Source of the DNA: CAYMDS01 sp964576705
Lineage (GTDB): Bacteria; Patescibacteriota; Microgenomatia; Levybacterales; UBA12049
NCBI GenBank assembly: GCA_964576705.1
Contig: CAZNVI010000027.1
Span: forward strand, 1 to 15,381
Length of the DNA stretch: 15,381 bases
Direction: 5' to 3'
Both the position numbers and the translations under genes were made by a program. The notes under the pieces were generated by a model that saw only the letters and a program-made list of their open reading frames with translations, ran no database searches and was not told where the DNA came from. Shown here one piece after another: positions 5,192 through 12,578 of the stretch. Every line of letters starts with the position of its first letter. Within the stretch, counting starts at the first letter, position 1.

Positions 5192-7477
5192 TTATTTATT
5201 AGACCATTCTTTAAGTGACTCTTTTGCCGGTGTGTGATCTGGATTTATTTCGAGTAACTTATTCATAGTTTCTATAGCCATTTCATTCATTCGTGGATCT
5301 ATAACATTGTTCTCTTCATCGACAGCTTTTTGACGATATAGTAATCCCAAGCCGTGTATGGCATCTTGGTAATCAGGTTTCATGTGGATTGTTTTTTTCA
5401 GTATTTCAATTCCCTTATCGGTATTATCTGTGGAACCGTAAAGTATACCTAAGTTATACCAAACCTTAGCATCAGTTGGTGCAAGTATAGAAGCCTTTTG
5501 GGCAGCTTTTAATGCCTCATTTTTGTATATTGGCGCGAGTTCGCTTAGTGCGTAAAGAATTCGGACTCTTGATTTCCAAAAAGGAAGATAATTAGGATGA
5601 TTTGTTAGGATATCAGTATTTAGATCAATAGCATTTTGCGCAAATTCTGCACCTTTAGTAGCCTCGTTTTGGCTGAAGAGTATGAGTGATAAGTAAAGTG
5701 CTGAATTACTTAACTCATCTTTAAAAACCGGCTCTTCCGGTCTGAGTTTCACAGCTTCTTGTAATAGAGGATAGGCTTCTTGTGCATAGTTACTCCGATT
5801 AAAGTTTGAGCCTAAGCTGTAAGCTTTATCAGCCTGCCAGTGGCGAAACAGCATAAGTAGTAAATATAAGTTGGTAAGCAGTACGAAAGTTATACCGATC
5901 CATTGAGAAACGGAAATATGGTTGTCTGGTTTTTTGGTTGTCTGGTTTTCTGGTAAAGAAGGAAGCGAAAAAACTTTATTTGTATTTTTATTTAACATGA
6001 AAATACATGCGGGGATTAGGAAGAAAAGGAGATTCATAATAACTACTGAAAATCCGAAAAAATTAGTTATTAATATAGAGACCCAACCGGCGAATAGTCC
6101 AATTGATAATAAGTCTATCTCATATTCATTGCTCGATTGCTCGACCTGCCTGGCGGCAGACAAGGTTGTTCGATTATTGCTTTTTAACAATTGAATAATA
6201 GATCTATTGAACAATTTTTTTGTCACCAGGTATGTGAAAACTCCAATTATAAGTAAATAACTTCCTAATCCTACAGCTCCCGTGGTCGTCAGATAATTAA
6301 GAAATTCGTTATGAGCTTTATTATAAAGATAGTCCCATTCGGAAGTTAGGTTATGCTCTACGGGACGGTACTTATAATATGCAAACGCAAAAGTCTCAAC
6401 GCCTGATCCGAAAACAGGATAAGCACGCCATGCATCTATAGCTCCATTCCACACAACACGACGGATATCAGCAGAGTTAGTGATATTTAAGTTATCAGGT
6501 GGAGTATTACTAGATGCTTCTTGTGCTCTAAGAGTTTGTTTGGTAATTGAGTTTAGCGTAAAGCGATTGAGTTGCTGGATAGGTGTACCAGTAAAAAAAT
6601 TTAAAGTTAAAAATGAAAAGTTAAAAATTACAAATAAAATTATAAAGTATTTAAAAGAAAGTAAACGTTTTAAAAGAATCAGTATCCAAAATATAATATT
6701 TGCAATCCAAAAACCGATAAAACCAGCACGAGTATTCGTATATAGAAGAGAGACGTAGAGCAAAAAAGTTAATAGTAAATAGTAAATAGTAAATAGTTTT
6801 TTACCATTAGCCATTTGCCATAAACTATTTGCTGGTTGGGAAATTGGGTGGATAAATATTTGTAGGAACGTTGCTATAGCTACAGGTATTAGAACAGCGA
6901 TATATGCTGCGAGCCAGGCTGGTTGTCCAAGTGTGGAGAACATGCGGATTGTGGGTTTAAATGCTTCAGTCCAACATGATACATTCAACTCTCTTCTGAA
7001 AACCAGACATGTAGGGTCTAGTCCAAAATGCGAGGGAATTCCCCAGAGAACCACAATTAAGCCGGATAGTAATGTAATTTTTACTAATCGGATAGTTTTT
7101 TCAGTATTAAAATGCGATACGAATGCATAATAAAGAAAGATATAGCTAATAGTTGACAAGAGGCCTCCGTTAAAACGTGAGTAATATCCGAAGAAAGACA
7201 CATGTGGGTCTAAGGAGAAAATAGTAGAAATTATTTGAGACATCAGAAAAATAACTATGGGTATATCAAGGGGTGTTTTTTTAATAAAGAATCTTTTTTG
7301 AAGTATAATTTCAGTAACCCAAGTGCTGACTATAATGATAGTCAACGCATATGTGAGCCAAATTTTGTTTAATTCAAAAAGCTCAGAAGTACTTCCCCAG
7401 AAGATGAGAGGGACGAGAAAGAAGATTAAGTAGAATGAATACTCTACTATGCGGCGGCTGTAATTTATTAAACCCAT
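5192..7477 (-). CDS. O-antigen ligase/polymerase-like membrane protein with TPR tail
   Basis: A 761-aa protein. Residues 1 to about 545 contain a dozen or so hydrophobic segments. Wzy/WaaL-type hallmarks are STLGQPAWLAAYIA, RRVVWNGAIDAW, YPVFGSGVETF and NKAHNEFLNYLTTTGAVG (His near 389). Residues about 560-761 are soluble TPR-like helices (for example ALKAAQKASILAPTDAKVWYNLGILYG). Such proteins join or polymerise lipid-linked glycans on the outer face of the membrane; the exact glycan is unknown. The start is set at ATG 7477-7475. The TTG at 7516 coincides with the expected transcription start of the TATAAT at 7528-7523, so it is unlikely. At least four short repeat tracts lie in frame inside the gene, mainly between membrane segments. 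It heads a minus-strand run of four genes. Confidence 0.85.
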   Translation of the reverse strand: MGLINYSRRIVEYSFYLIFFLVPLIFWGSTSELFELNKIWLTYALTIIIVSTWVTEIILQKRFFIKKTPLDIPIVIFLMSQIISTIFSLDPHVSFFGYYSRFNGGLLSTISYIFLYYAFVSHFNTEKTIRLVKITLLSGLIVVLWGIPSHFGLDPTCLVFRRELNVSCWTEAFKPTIRMFSTLGQPAWLAAYIAVLIPVAIATFLQIFIHPISQPANSLWQMANGKKLFTIYYLLLTFLLYVSLLYTNTRAGFIGFWIANIIFWILILLKRLLSFKYFIILFVIFNFSFLTLNFFTGTPIQQLNRFTLNSITKQTLRAQEASSNTPPDNLNITNSADIRRVVWNGAIDAWRAYPVFGSGVETFAFAYYKYRPVEHNLTSEWDYLYNKAHNEFLNYLTTTGAVGLGSYLLIIGVFTYLVTKKLFNRSIIQLLKSNNRTTLSAARQVEQSSNEYEIDLLSIGLFAGWVSILITNFFGFSVVIMNLLFFLIPACIFMLNKNTNKVFSLPSLPENQTTKKPDNHISVSQWIGITFVLLTNLYLLLMLFRHWQADKAYSLGSNFNRSNYAQEAYPLLQEAVKLRPEEPVFKDELSNSALYLSLILFSQNEATKGAEFAQNAIDLNTDILTNHPNYLPFWKSRVRILYALSELAPIYKNEALKAAQKASILAPTDAKVWYNLGILYGSTDNTDKGIEILKKTIHMKPDYQDAIHGLGLLYRQKAVDEENNVIDPRMNEMAIETMNKLLEINPDHTPAKESLKEWSNK
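5919..5949. repeat. 16-bp tandem repeat in a cytoplasmic or periplasmic linker of the ligase gene
   Basis: TGGTTGTCTGGTTTT occurs at 5919-5933 and again at 5935-5949. It encodes part of the polar linker LPENQTTKKPDNH ahead of the last membrane segment before the TPR tail. Confidence 0.6.
6146..6159. repeat. GC-rich palindrome inside the ligase gene
   Basis: CTGCC-TGGC-GGCAG within a stretch that also holds the near-repeat ATTGCTCG twice. It encodes the polar segment NNRTTLSAARQVEQ between two membrane helices, a likely inserted repeat kept in frame. Confidence 0.55.
6598..6632. repeat. AT heptamer array (5 units) in the ligase gene
   Basis: Units of seven: AATTTAA, AGTTAAA, AATGAAA, AGTTAAA, AATTACA. 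Same family as the arrays in mreB (8393) and PBP2 (11614). Read in frame on the minus strand it gives NFSFLTLNF, part of a membrane segment. Confidence 0.65.
6771..6798. repeat. AATAGTA heptamer array (4 units) in the ligase gene
   Basis: AATAGTA three times then AATAGTT. It encodes the hydrophobic run LFTIYYLLLTF on the minus strand, so part of a membrane helix is built from a microsatellite-like tract. Confidence 0.7.
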
Positions 7478-7602
7478 AAATAAACAAATAACCCAATAAT
7501 CCAATAGGCAAATCAATTAAAAATTATACAATGATAAATCAATACTTTCTTATTATATTATTGATTTGTAGTATTTGTTTATTTGTATATTGGTTTATTA
7601 AG
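7478..7602. repeat. Imperfect inverted repeat between the ligase gene and mreB
   Basis: Left arm AAATAAACAAATA (7478-7490) and CAAATCAAT (7509-7517); right arm ATTGATTTG (7560-7568) and TATTTGTTTATTT (7572-7584), the exact reverse complements in mirrored order. The segment between the blocks is 18 bases on the left and 3 on the right. Both arms are made of loose 7-9-bp AAAT-rich units. The ligase promoter lies in the central spacer. Confidence 0.55.
7523..7528 (-). promoter_or_regulatory. -10 box of the O-antigen ligase-like gene
   Basis: Perfect TATAAT on the minus strand (7528-7523), start expected near 7516, leaving a ~39-nt leader to ATG 7477. The -35 is weak. Confidence 0.5.
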
Positions 7603-7670
7603 TATGATGCTATCATATCGGAATTACTCGAACAAGTAATAATACATGCGATTTTGTTTGTTATGATTGG

Positions 7671-7699
7671 TTTACACAGTTGTGGCAAGTTGCTAGAAT
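7671..7699 (+). promoter_or_regulatory. Promoter of mreBCD
   Basis: TTTACA (7671-7676), a 17-bp spacer, and TAGAAT (7694-7699) preceded by TGC (extended -10). The expected start is near 7706, only about three bases before the mreB ATG. Confidence 0.7.
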
Positions 7700-7708
7700 G
7701 AGTTAGCA

Positions 7709-8857
7709 ATGTTTGATAAATTCTACAGTCTATTCAGCTACGATATAGGGATCGATTTAGGTACCGCGAATACTTTAGTTTATGTGAAAGGCAAAGGAAT
7801 AGTTATTCGTGAGCCTTCAGTTATAGCGAGAAGAAAAAAAACTAAAGAAGTGATTGCGATAGGTACAGATGCGAAAAAGATGGTCGGTAAAACACCGCCT
7901 ACTATAGTCACAATTTCTCCGCTTAAAGATGGTGTTATTGCGGATTTTGATGCTACTTCAGCGATGATAAGTCACTACATAAGACAAGTCCATAGCCAGA
8001 AGAAATTTATCGTGCCGTCATTCATTCGACCTTTAGTGGTTATCGGTGTCCCATCGAGCGTAACAGAGGTGGAAAGACGAGCTGTATGGGAAGCTGCTTT
8101 AGTTTCAGGAGCAAGGGAGTCTTATTTGATAGAAGAACCTATGGCAGCTGTAATAGGAGAGAATATTGATATATTTCACTCAAGCGGCGTAATGGTAGTA
8201 GATATAGGCGGCGGAACCACAGAGATCGCGATAATATCGCTCGGTGGAATTGTCGTTGGGAGATCTTTAAAGTTTGCAGGATGGGAAATGGATCAGGCTA
8301 TTTTACATTTTGTAAGACTTAAGCACGGTTTGCTGCTCGGTGAAAAGACAGCTGAAGAACTAAAGATTAAAATAGGAAGCGCATACAAAAAGAATTCAAA
8401 ATTAAGAATTCAAAATTCAAAATTGAACAAAGAAGATAAAGCTGATACAAGCTCCCCAATGGATGATGAGTTAGAAGTAAAGGTTGAAAAAGGGGAGAAG
8501 ATGGCAATAGTAAGAGGACGTGACATCGAAACCGGGTTACCTAGAAGCTTAAGGATTACTGAAACTGAAGTACGTGAAGCATTATCTCCTGTGATATCGC
8601 AAATAGTTCAAGGGATAAGCGATGTCATGCACGAGTCTCCGCCTGAATTATTATCGGATATTCTCGAGCGGGGAATTATATTAACAGGTGGAGGTTCGCA
8701 GCTGTCCGGATTAGATCAGTTGATTGTCGAGCAAATACACATCCCGGTAATTCTAGCAGATGATCCTTTAACCAGTGTCGTTCGGGGGACGGGTAAAATC
8801 TTAGAGGATCATGAACTTCTCTCCAAGGTTAAATCTTTCGGGTCAATAAGGGCATAA
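7709..8857 (+). CDS. mreB: Cell-shape protein MreB (bacterial actin)
   Basis: Forms membrane-bound actin-like filaments that position the elongation machinery. Nucleotide-binding motifs are in order: phosphate 1 DLGTANT (16-22), phosphate 2 DIGGGTTE (165-172) and the adenosine loop GIILTGGGS (322-330). The N-terminus MFDKFYSLFSYDIGIDLGT supports the start at 7709. At 382 aa it is about 35 residues longer than usual. The extra sequence (about 227-262, KKNSKLRIQNSKLNKEDK and a following acidic stretch) comes directly after KIGSAY, where other MreB proteins have only a short loop, and is encoded by a heptamer array at 8393-8427. The core is intact, so the protein is probably functional. First gene of mreBCD; four bases separate it from mreC. 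Confidence 0.97.
   Translation: MFDKFYSLFSYDIGIDLGTANTLVYVKGKGIVIREPSVIARRKKTKEVIAIGTDAKKMVGKTPPTIVTISPLKDGVIADFDATSAMISHYIRQVHSQKKFIVPSFIRPLVVIGVPSSVTEVERRAVWEAALVSGARESYLIEEPMAAVIGENIDIFHSSGVMVVDIGGGTTEIAIISLGGIVVGRSLKFAGWEMDQAILHFVRLKHGLLLGEKTAEELKIKIGSAYKKNSKLRIQNSKLNKEDKADTSSPMDDELEVKVEKGEKMAIVRGRDIETGLPRSLRITETEVREALSPVISQIVQGISDVMHESPPELLSDILERGIILTGGGSQLSGLDQLIVEQIHIPVILADDPLTSVVRGTGKILEDHELLSKVKSFGSIRA
8393..8427. repeat. AATTCAA heptamer array (5 units) inside mreB
   Basis: Units AATTCAA, AATTAAG, AATTCAA, AATTCAA, AATTGAA. It encodes NSKLRIQNSKLN, a surface-loop insertion in MreB. Three units make 21 bp, seven codons, so the encoded peptide also repeats (NSKL twice). Confidence 0.85.
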
Positions 8858-8861
8858 ATTT

Positions 8862-9650
8862 ATGAGGCAGAAACAGCAAATTTATCAAGTGTTTTTATTC
8901 TGTATATTATTATCTTTAATATTAATCGTCATTTCACCGACAAACCCAATACGATTTGCAAGCGGTTTCATGGAGAAACTTTTCTCACCATTGCAGAAAT
9001 CGGTTTATTCGAACTTAGGATTAGTAGTTAAAGATTCCGATGAAGAGCTCGCTTATTTAAAAGCGGAAAATCTACAACTAACTTTATTAAAAATAAAATT
9101 AAAAACGTTAGAGGAAGATGTGCAGGCTCTTAGAAGTCAAATGGCAGAAATTAACATACCATCAGAAAAACTTCTGGATGCAAAGATCATAGGATCCGAT
9201 GCTGGAATCCCTGGTGTAATGCCCTCCCAAATAATTATTAATATAGGTAGTGGTCAGAATGTGAAGGAAGGAATGGCAGTTGTATATAAAAATGCACTTG
9301 TCGGAAAAACGACTAAAATTGCGAGAAATCGCGCAGTGGTTATGTTAACTAATAACGAGAAAATGTCACTTACCGCAAAAACTTTAAAAACTGAAGCTCT
9401 TGGAATCATAAAGGGCGACAGAAGCGATATGTTATTTTCTGATGTGTTACTTACTGAGAAACTTGAAAAAAATGATCTAGTCCTTACCCGGGGCGATATA
9501 AATATAGATGGAAGAGGGTTTCCTCCCGATCTTATTATCGGTAAAATAATCGCTATTGAAAAAAAACCAAGTGATCTTTTCCAATCAGCCAGAGTTGCTC
9601 CCTTTATAGACATAACTGAATTAGAAAGCGTTTTCGTAATTATAGAGTAG
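8862..9650 (+). CDS. mreC: Rod shape-determining protein MreC
   Basis: A bitopic membrane protein that links MreB to the extracytoplasmic PBP2. Residues 7-26 form the membrane anchor; 57-97 are a leucine-rich coiled coil (EELAYLKAENLQLTLLKIKL); a beta-rich domain follows from about 105, with NIGSGQNVKEGMAVV (127-141) and LVGK typical of MreC. At 262 aa it has normal length. It begins four bases after mreB and ends five bases before mreD, so the three are one operon. Only a weak AAGGG about 10 bases upstream could serve as ribosome site, so coupling to mreB is likely. Confidence 0.92.
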   Translation: MRQKQQIYQVFLFCILLSLILIVISPTNPIRFASGFMEKLFSPLQKSVYSNLGLVVKDSDEELAYLKAENLQLTLLKIKLKTLEEDVQALRSQMAEINIPSEKLLDAKIIGSDAGIPGVMPSQIIINIGSGQNVKEGMAVVYKNALVGKTTKIARNRAVVMLTNNEKMSLTAKTLKTEALGIIKGDRSDMLFSDVLLTEKLEKNDLVLTRGDINIDGRGFPPDLIIGKIIAIEKKPSDLFQSARVAPFIDITELESVFVIIE

Positions 9651-9655
9651 TATTT

Positions 9656-10081
9656 ATGAATTTGTTATCACTATCTTTAGCTTTTTTTTTGGCCGTTACG
9701 CTTGAGTCTACGATTTTAAACATTCCCTTAGTTCTCATATTGCTACTAGTGCTTTTCGTGCGTAATAAAACACCGGAAATATTTTTTTTGGCTTTTATAC
9801 TAGGTTTTTTACTCGATGTTTTGAAATTACAAAGAGCAGGTGTATCCAGTATTTATTTTTTAATTACGCTTTTTATAATCTTTCTTTATGATAAGAAATA
9901 TGAGATAAATACACTACGATTTGTCGTAATTTCTTCAGGTACAGTATCAATTGTGCATTTATCATTATTTAGCAATCCGAGTGTATTACAAATTGTTTTC
10001 AGTATTATAATCGGAGTAATTTCATATATATGTATTGGCTATATTAATAAATTTAAAGTTACGAAAAAATCCTCACGATAA
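9656..10081 (+). CDS. mreD: Rod shape-determining protein MreD
   Basis: A 141-aa, highly hydrophobic protein with about five membrane segments. Sequence conservation in MreD is low, so the call rests on position directly after mreC, on size and on pieces such as ILGFLLDVLKLQRAGVSSI, which correspond to the G...D......GxS motif of the family. It would form part of the membrane core of the elongation complex. No Shine-Dalgarno; five bases after mreC, so probably coupled. Confidence 0.85.
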   Translation: MNLLSLSLAFFLAVTLESTILNIPLVLILLLVLFVRNKTPEIFFLAFILGFLLDVLKLQRAGVSSIYFLITLFIIFLYDKKYEINTLRFVVISSGTVSIVHLSLFSNPSVLQIVFSIIIGVISYICIGYINKFKVTKKSSR

Positions 10082-10093
10082 ATTTAATATAGT

Positions 10094-10122
10094 TAGACAG
10101 TTGTTACTCCATGGTTTATACT
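10094..10122 (+). promoter_or_regulatory. Promoter of the PBP2 gene
   Basis: TAGACA (10094-10099), a 17-bp spacer, and TATACT (10117-10122). Expected start near 10129, about five bases before the ATG, so the leader is too short for a Shine-Dalgarno. It lies in the 52-bp gap after mreD, so PBP2 can be expressed apart from mreBCD. Confidence 0.6.
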
Positions 10123-10133
10123 TAGCATAATTT

Positions 10134-11912
10134 ATGAACGTAGGTGCTGCCTTCGGGGACCATATTAAGATTGGTAAAGCCCATAAAAAACATTATGATC
10201 CAGATTCTTCTCATAAGATGCGGTCATATATCCTGATTTTTTTACTCTTAATATTTCCGTCGATAATCCTTTTGAAATTATTTAATATCCAAATAGTGCA
10301 TGGCGGATATTATAAGAACATTTCTGATTTAAATAGAACCAAGACGAACATTTTACATCCGCAACGCGGTGTTATATTTGATCGAAATGGTGTCCCGTTG
10401 GTGGTAAACACTCCAGGATTTGAAGCTATAAATGGTGGTTCAGAAAAGAAGTTAACGAGAGAAAAAGCCATTGAGCTCATGGTGCAGGAGCCTGGATCTC
10501 TTCAAATTAAACAAAATAGACTCTATCCGTTAAAAGAAGTAACAGCTCATGTCTTAGGATACACCGGTAATATTTCAGCAGAAGAACTTTCGGTGTCTCA
10601 GTATGGAGATTACGCGCTTTCTGAAACGATAGGGAAAAGCGGGATCGAGAAGCAGTATGACAAATTATTAAGAGGAGTTAGTGGTAAAGAGTTAGTAGAA
10701 GTTGATGCTTTAGGGAATAAAATAAGAGTACTTGGCACCTCTGATCCTTTACCGGGAACTGATATTAAACTGACCATTGATTCTAGGCTTCAAAAAGTAG
10801 CTTTTGACGCCTTACCGAGTGATAAGAAAGGTGCTGTGATCGTATCTTCTCCGAATGGTGAAATTCTGGTTTTAGTCTCAAAACCGTCATATGATCCTAA
10901 TCTTTTTACAATCGATAACTATATTTCATCTGAAAGTGCTTATAGAAATGTTACGGAGATTTTGAATGATTCTGAAAATCAACCCTTAATGGATCGGGCT
11001 GTAAGTGGGCAGTATCCGCCAGGATCTACGTTTAAGTTAATTACCGCAGCCTCAGGATTAGATAATAAAATTATTGATTCAAGATACCAGGTAGAAGATA
11101 CGGGTATTATTAAAATAGGTGAATTCAGCTTCGGAAACTGGTATTTCTTAGAAAAAGGCGGAAAAGATGGCAAGGTAGACGTGGTGAAAGGAATAGCAAG
11201 GTCGAATGATATTTTCTTCTATAAACTAGCTGAAAAAATTACAGTTGATAAACTCTCCAAGACAGCCAGTGAGTTCGGTGTAGGTAGAAAATTAGGTGTG
11301 GATCTGCCGGGAGAAAGAGAAGGTATATTACCGACTAAGAAGTGGAAAAGTGATGTCATAAAGGAGCCATGGTATTTAGGCGATACATACCATTATGGAA
11401 TAGGACAAGGATATCTTTTGACCACTCCTTTGCAAGTAAATATGTGGACTGCAGCAATTGCGAATGATGGTGTGTTACCGAAGCCACATCTTCTCAAAAA
11501 TACAAGTGACAAGGTGCAAGGTGCAAGTTTAATATCAAAAAATAATATTGATTTAATCAGGCGGGGAATGATTGAAAGTTGTAAGCCTGGGGGTGTGGCA
11601 TGGCCGCTATTTCAATTTAAAGTTCAAAATTCAAAGTTAAAAATTGATAATAAGAATTTTTTTGAAGTTAAAGCAGGTACAGAGTCAGCATCGTTAAAAG
11701 ACTATCGCGAAGTGTCGATTGCGTGCAAAACCGGGACTGCTCAGCACGGTGGAGAAGAGACTCTGTCTCATGCTTGGATTACGCTTTTTGCACCTGCTTA
11801 TGATCCTGAGATAGTGGTGACCGTGTTAGTGGAATCAGCAGGTCAAGGTTCAGATATCGCAGCCCCAGTCGCGAAAAAGGTTTTGGAAGAGTATTTTAAA
11901 GCTAAGCTTTGA
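10134..11912 (+). CDS. mrdA: Penicillin-binding protein 2 (class B transpeptidase)
   Basis: Cross-links peptidoglycan during lateral growth outside the membrane. It has a cytoplasmic N-tail (1-29), a membrane anchor (31-50), a dimerisation domain starting at HPQRGVIFDRNG, and a transpeptidase domain with SxxK = STFK (298-301, nucleophile Ser298), SxD-type SND (357-359) and KTG (532-534). YGIGQGYLLTTPLQ also fits the PBP2 subfamily. The 592-aa length is normal. Two heptamer arrays (11503-11530 and 11614-11648) encode polar insertions between SND and KTG. The last codons and stop (KAKL, TGA) lie in the left end of the RAYT element, so the natural C-terminus may have been replaced. The usual partner rodA is not next to it. 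Confidence 0.93.
   Translation: MNVGAAFGDHIKIGKAHKKHYDPDSSHKMRSYILIFLLLIFPSIILLKLFNIQIVHGGYYKNISDLNRTKTNILHPQRGVIFDRNGVPLVVNTPGFEAINGGSEKKLTREKAIELMVQEPGSLQIKQNRLYPLKEVTAHVLGYTGNISAEELSVSQYGDYALSETIGKSGIEKQYDKLLRGVSGKELVEVDALGNKIRVLGTSDPLPGTDIKLTIDSRLQKVAFDALPSDKKGAVIVSSPNGEILVLVSKPSYDPNLFTIDNYISSESAYRNVTEILNDSENQPLMDRAVSGQYPPGSTFKLITAASGLDNKIIDSRYQVEDTGIIKIGEFSFGNWYFLEKGGKDGKVDVVKGIARSNDIFFYKLAEKITVDKLSKTASEFGVGRKLGVDLPGEREGILPTKKWKSDVIKEPWYLGDTYHYGIGQGYLLTTPLQVNMWTAAIANDGVLPKPHLLKNTSDKVQGASLISKNNIDLIRRGMIESCKPGGVAWPLFQFKVQNSKLKIDNKNFFEVKAGTESASLKDYREVSIACKTGTAQHGGEETLSHAWITLFAPAYDPEIVVTVLVESAGQGSDIAAPVAKKVLEEYFKAKL
11503..11530. repeat. CAAGGTG heptamer array (4 units) inside the PBP2 gene
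   Basis: Units CAAGTGA, CAAGGTG, CAAGGTG, CAAGTTT. It encodes SDKVQGASL in a loop of the transpeptidase domain. Different motif, same 7-bp period as the other arrays. Confidence 0.7.
11614..11648. repeat. AATTCAA-type heptamer array (5 units) inside the PBP2 gene
   Basis: Units AATTTAA, AGTTCAA, AATTCAA, AGTTAAA, AATTGAT. It encodes FKVQNSKLKIDN, about 30 residues before the KTG motif. It shares the peptide QNSKL with the MreB insertion. Confidence 0.8.
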
Positions 11913-11936
11913 ATGAGATTAGATTGATTTTATAAT
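11909..11936 (+). promoter_or_regulatory. Promoter of the RAYT gene, -35 inside the left inverted repeat
   Basis: TTGAAT (11909-11914), a 16-bp spacer, then perfect TATAAT (11931-11936), nine bases before the ATG. The -35 belongs to the end of the left palindrome, so transposase binding there could repress its own gene. Confidence 0.5.
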
Positions 11937-11945
11937 CTAAAAAAC

Positions 11946-12578
11946 ATGAGAAAAGAAGTATTTGCTAATGGAGAGTATTATCATGTTTATAACCGTGGTG
12001 TTGATAAAAGGAAAATATTTTATCACGCAGGTCAATATGTTCGATTCATAAATACTGTAACAAATTTACTCGATACTGGTTCTGCTACAGAATCTAATTC
12101 CATAAAAGACACAAGCTTAGCTTTATCAAAAAAGCTAAGCTTTATTTGTTATTGTCTTATGCCTAATCATTACCATTTTATCTTAAAGCAAAAAATGGAC
12201 AACGGAATTAGTGAATTTATGCATAAGCTTAATACAAGTTATACTAAATATTTTAATATAAGCAGTAAAAGAAGCGGAAGGTTATTCGAATATACATTTA
12301 AAGCTAGACATATCGAATCGGAGAATATTTTACTGCACATTTCCAGATATATCCACCTTAATCCTTTGATAGCTGATATTACAAATAATCTTAGGAATTA
12401 TAAATGGTCATCTTATCCTTATTTTATCAATATTATTGATAGTCAGTTTTGTGATAAAAACGAAATACTTATGATTTTAAGCAATGTAAATTCAGGTCAA
12501 AAGTATGAGCATTTTGTAACCGATCAAATAGATTATGCTAGGGAATTGGACGGCATAAAACATCTACTTATGGAGTAG
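11946..12578 (+). CDS. REP-associated tyrosine transposase (Y1_Tnp, HUH family)
   Basis: A 210-aa single-strand DNA nickase/transposase of the RAYT type. The HUH motif is H75-Y76-H77 in CLMPNHYHFIL, and the likely nucleophile is Tyr135 in HISRYIHLNP. The N-terminal YHVYNRGVDKR and the GRLFEYTFKARHI segment (111-123) are family signatures. The frame is intact, so activity is plausible. An inverted pair of AAGCTTAGCTTT palindromes (12113-12143) is embedded in the coding sequence and encodes TSLALSKKLSF just before the HUH motif, where relatives have a shorter link. No Shine-Dalgarno; the TATAAT nine bases upstream would give a leader of only a few bases. Confidence 0.93.
   Translation: MRKEVFANGEYYHVYNRGVDKRKIFYHAGQYVRFINTVTNLLDTGSATESNSIKDTSLALSKKLSFICYCLMPNHYHFILKQKMDNGISEFMHKLNTSYTKYFNISSKRSGRLFEYTFKARHIESENILLHISRYIHLNPLIADITNNLRNYKWSSYPYFINIIDSQFCDKNEILMILSNVNSGQKYEHFVTDQIDYARELDGIKHLLME
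12113..12143. repeat. Inverted palindrome pair inside the RAYT gene
   Basis: AAGCTTAGCTTT (12113-12124), 6-nt spacer, AAAGCTAAGCTTT (12131-12143). It is a 12-bp hairpin of the same sequence as the element's ends and of the same size as the copy at 2103-2134. Confidence 0.8.

Noticed and set aside
6598..6798. CRISPR-like array
   Set aside because: Units are 7 bp, tandem and within a reading frame; there are no spacers or cas genes.
7478..7516. TTG start at 7516 for the O-antigen ligase-like gene
   Set aside because: The predicted transcription start of the TATAAT at 7528-7523 falls at that codon, and the added residues are coded by the inverted repeat. ATG 7477 is better.
9254..9613. 119-aa frame antisense to mreC
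   Set aside because: Shadow of a well-supported gene; no motif or start signal of its own.
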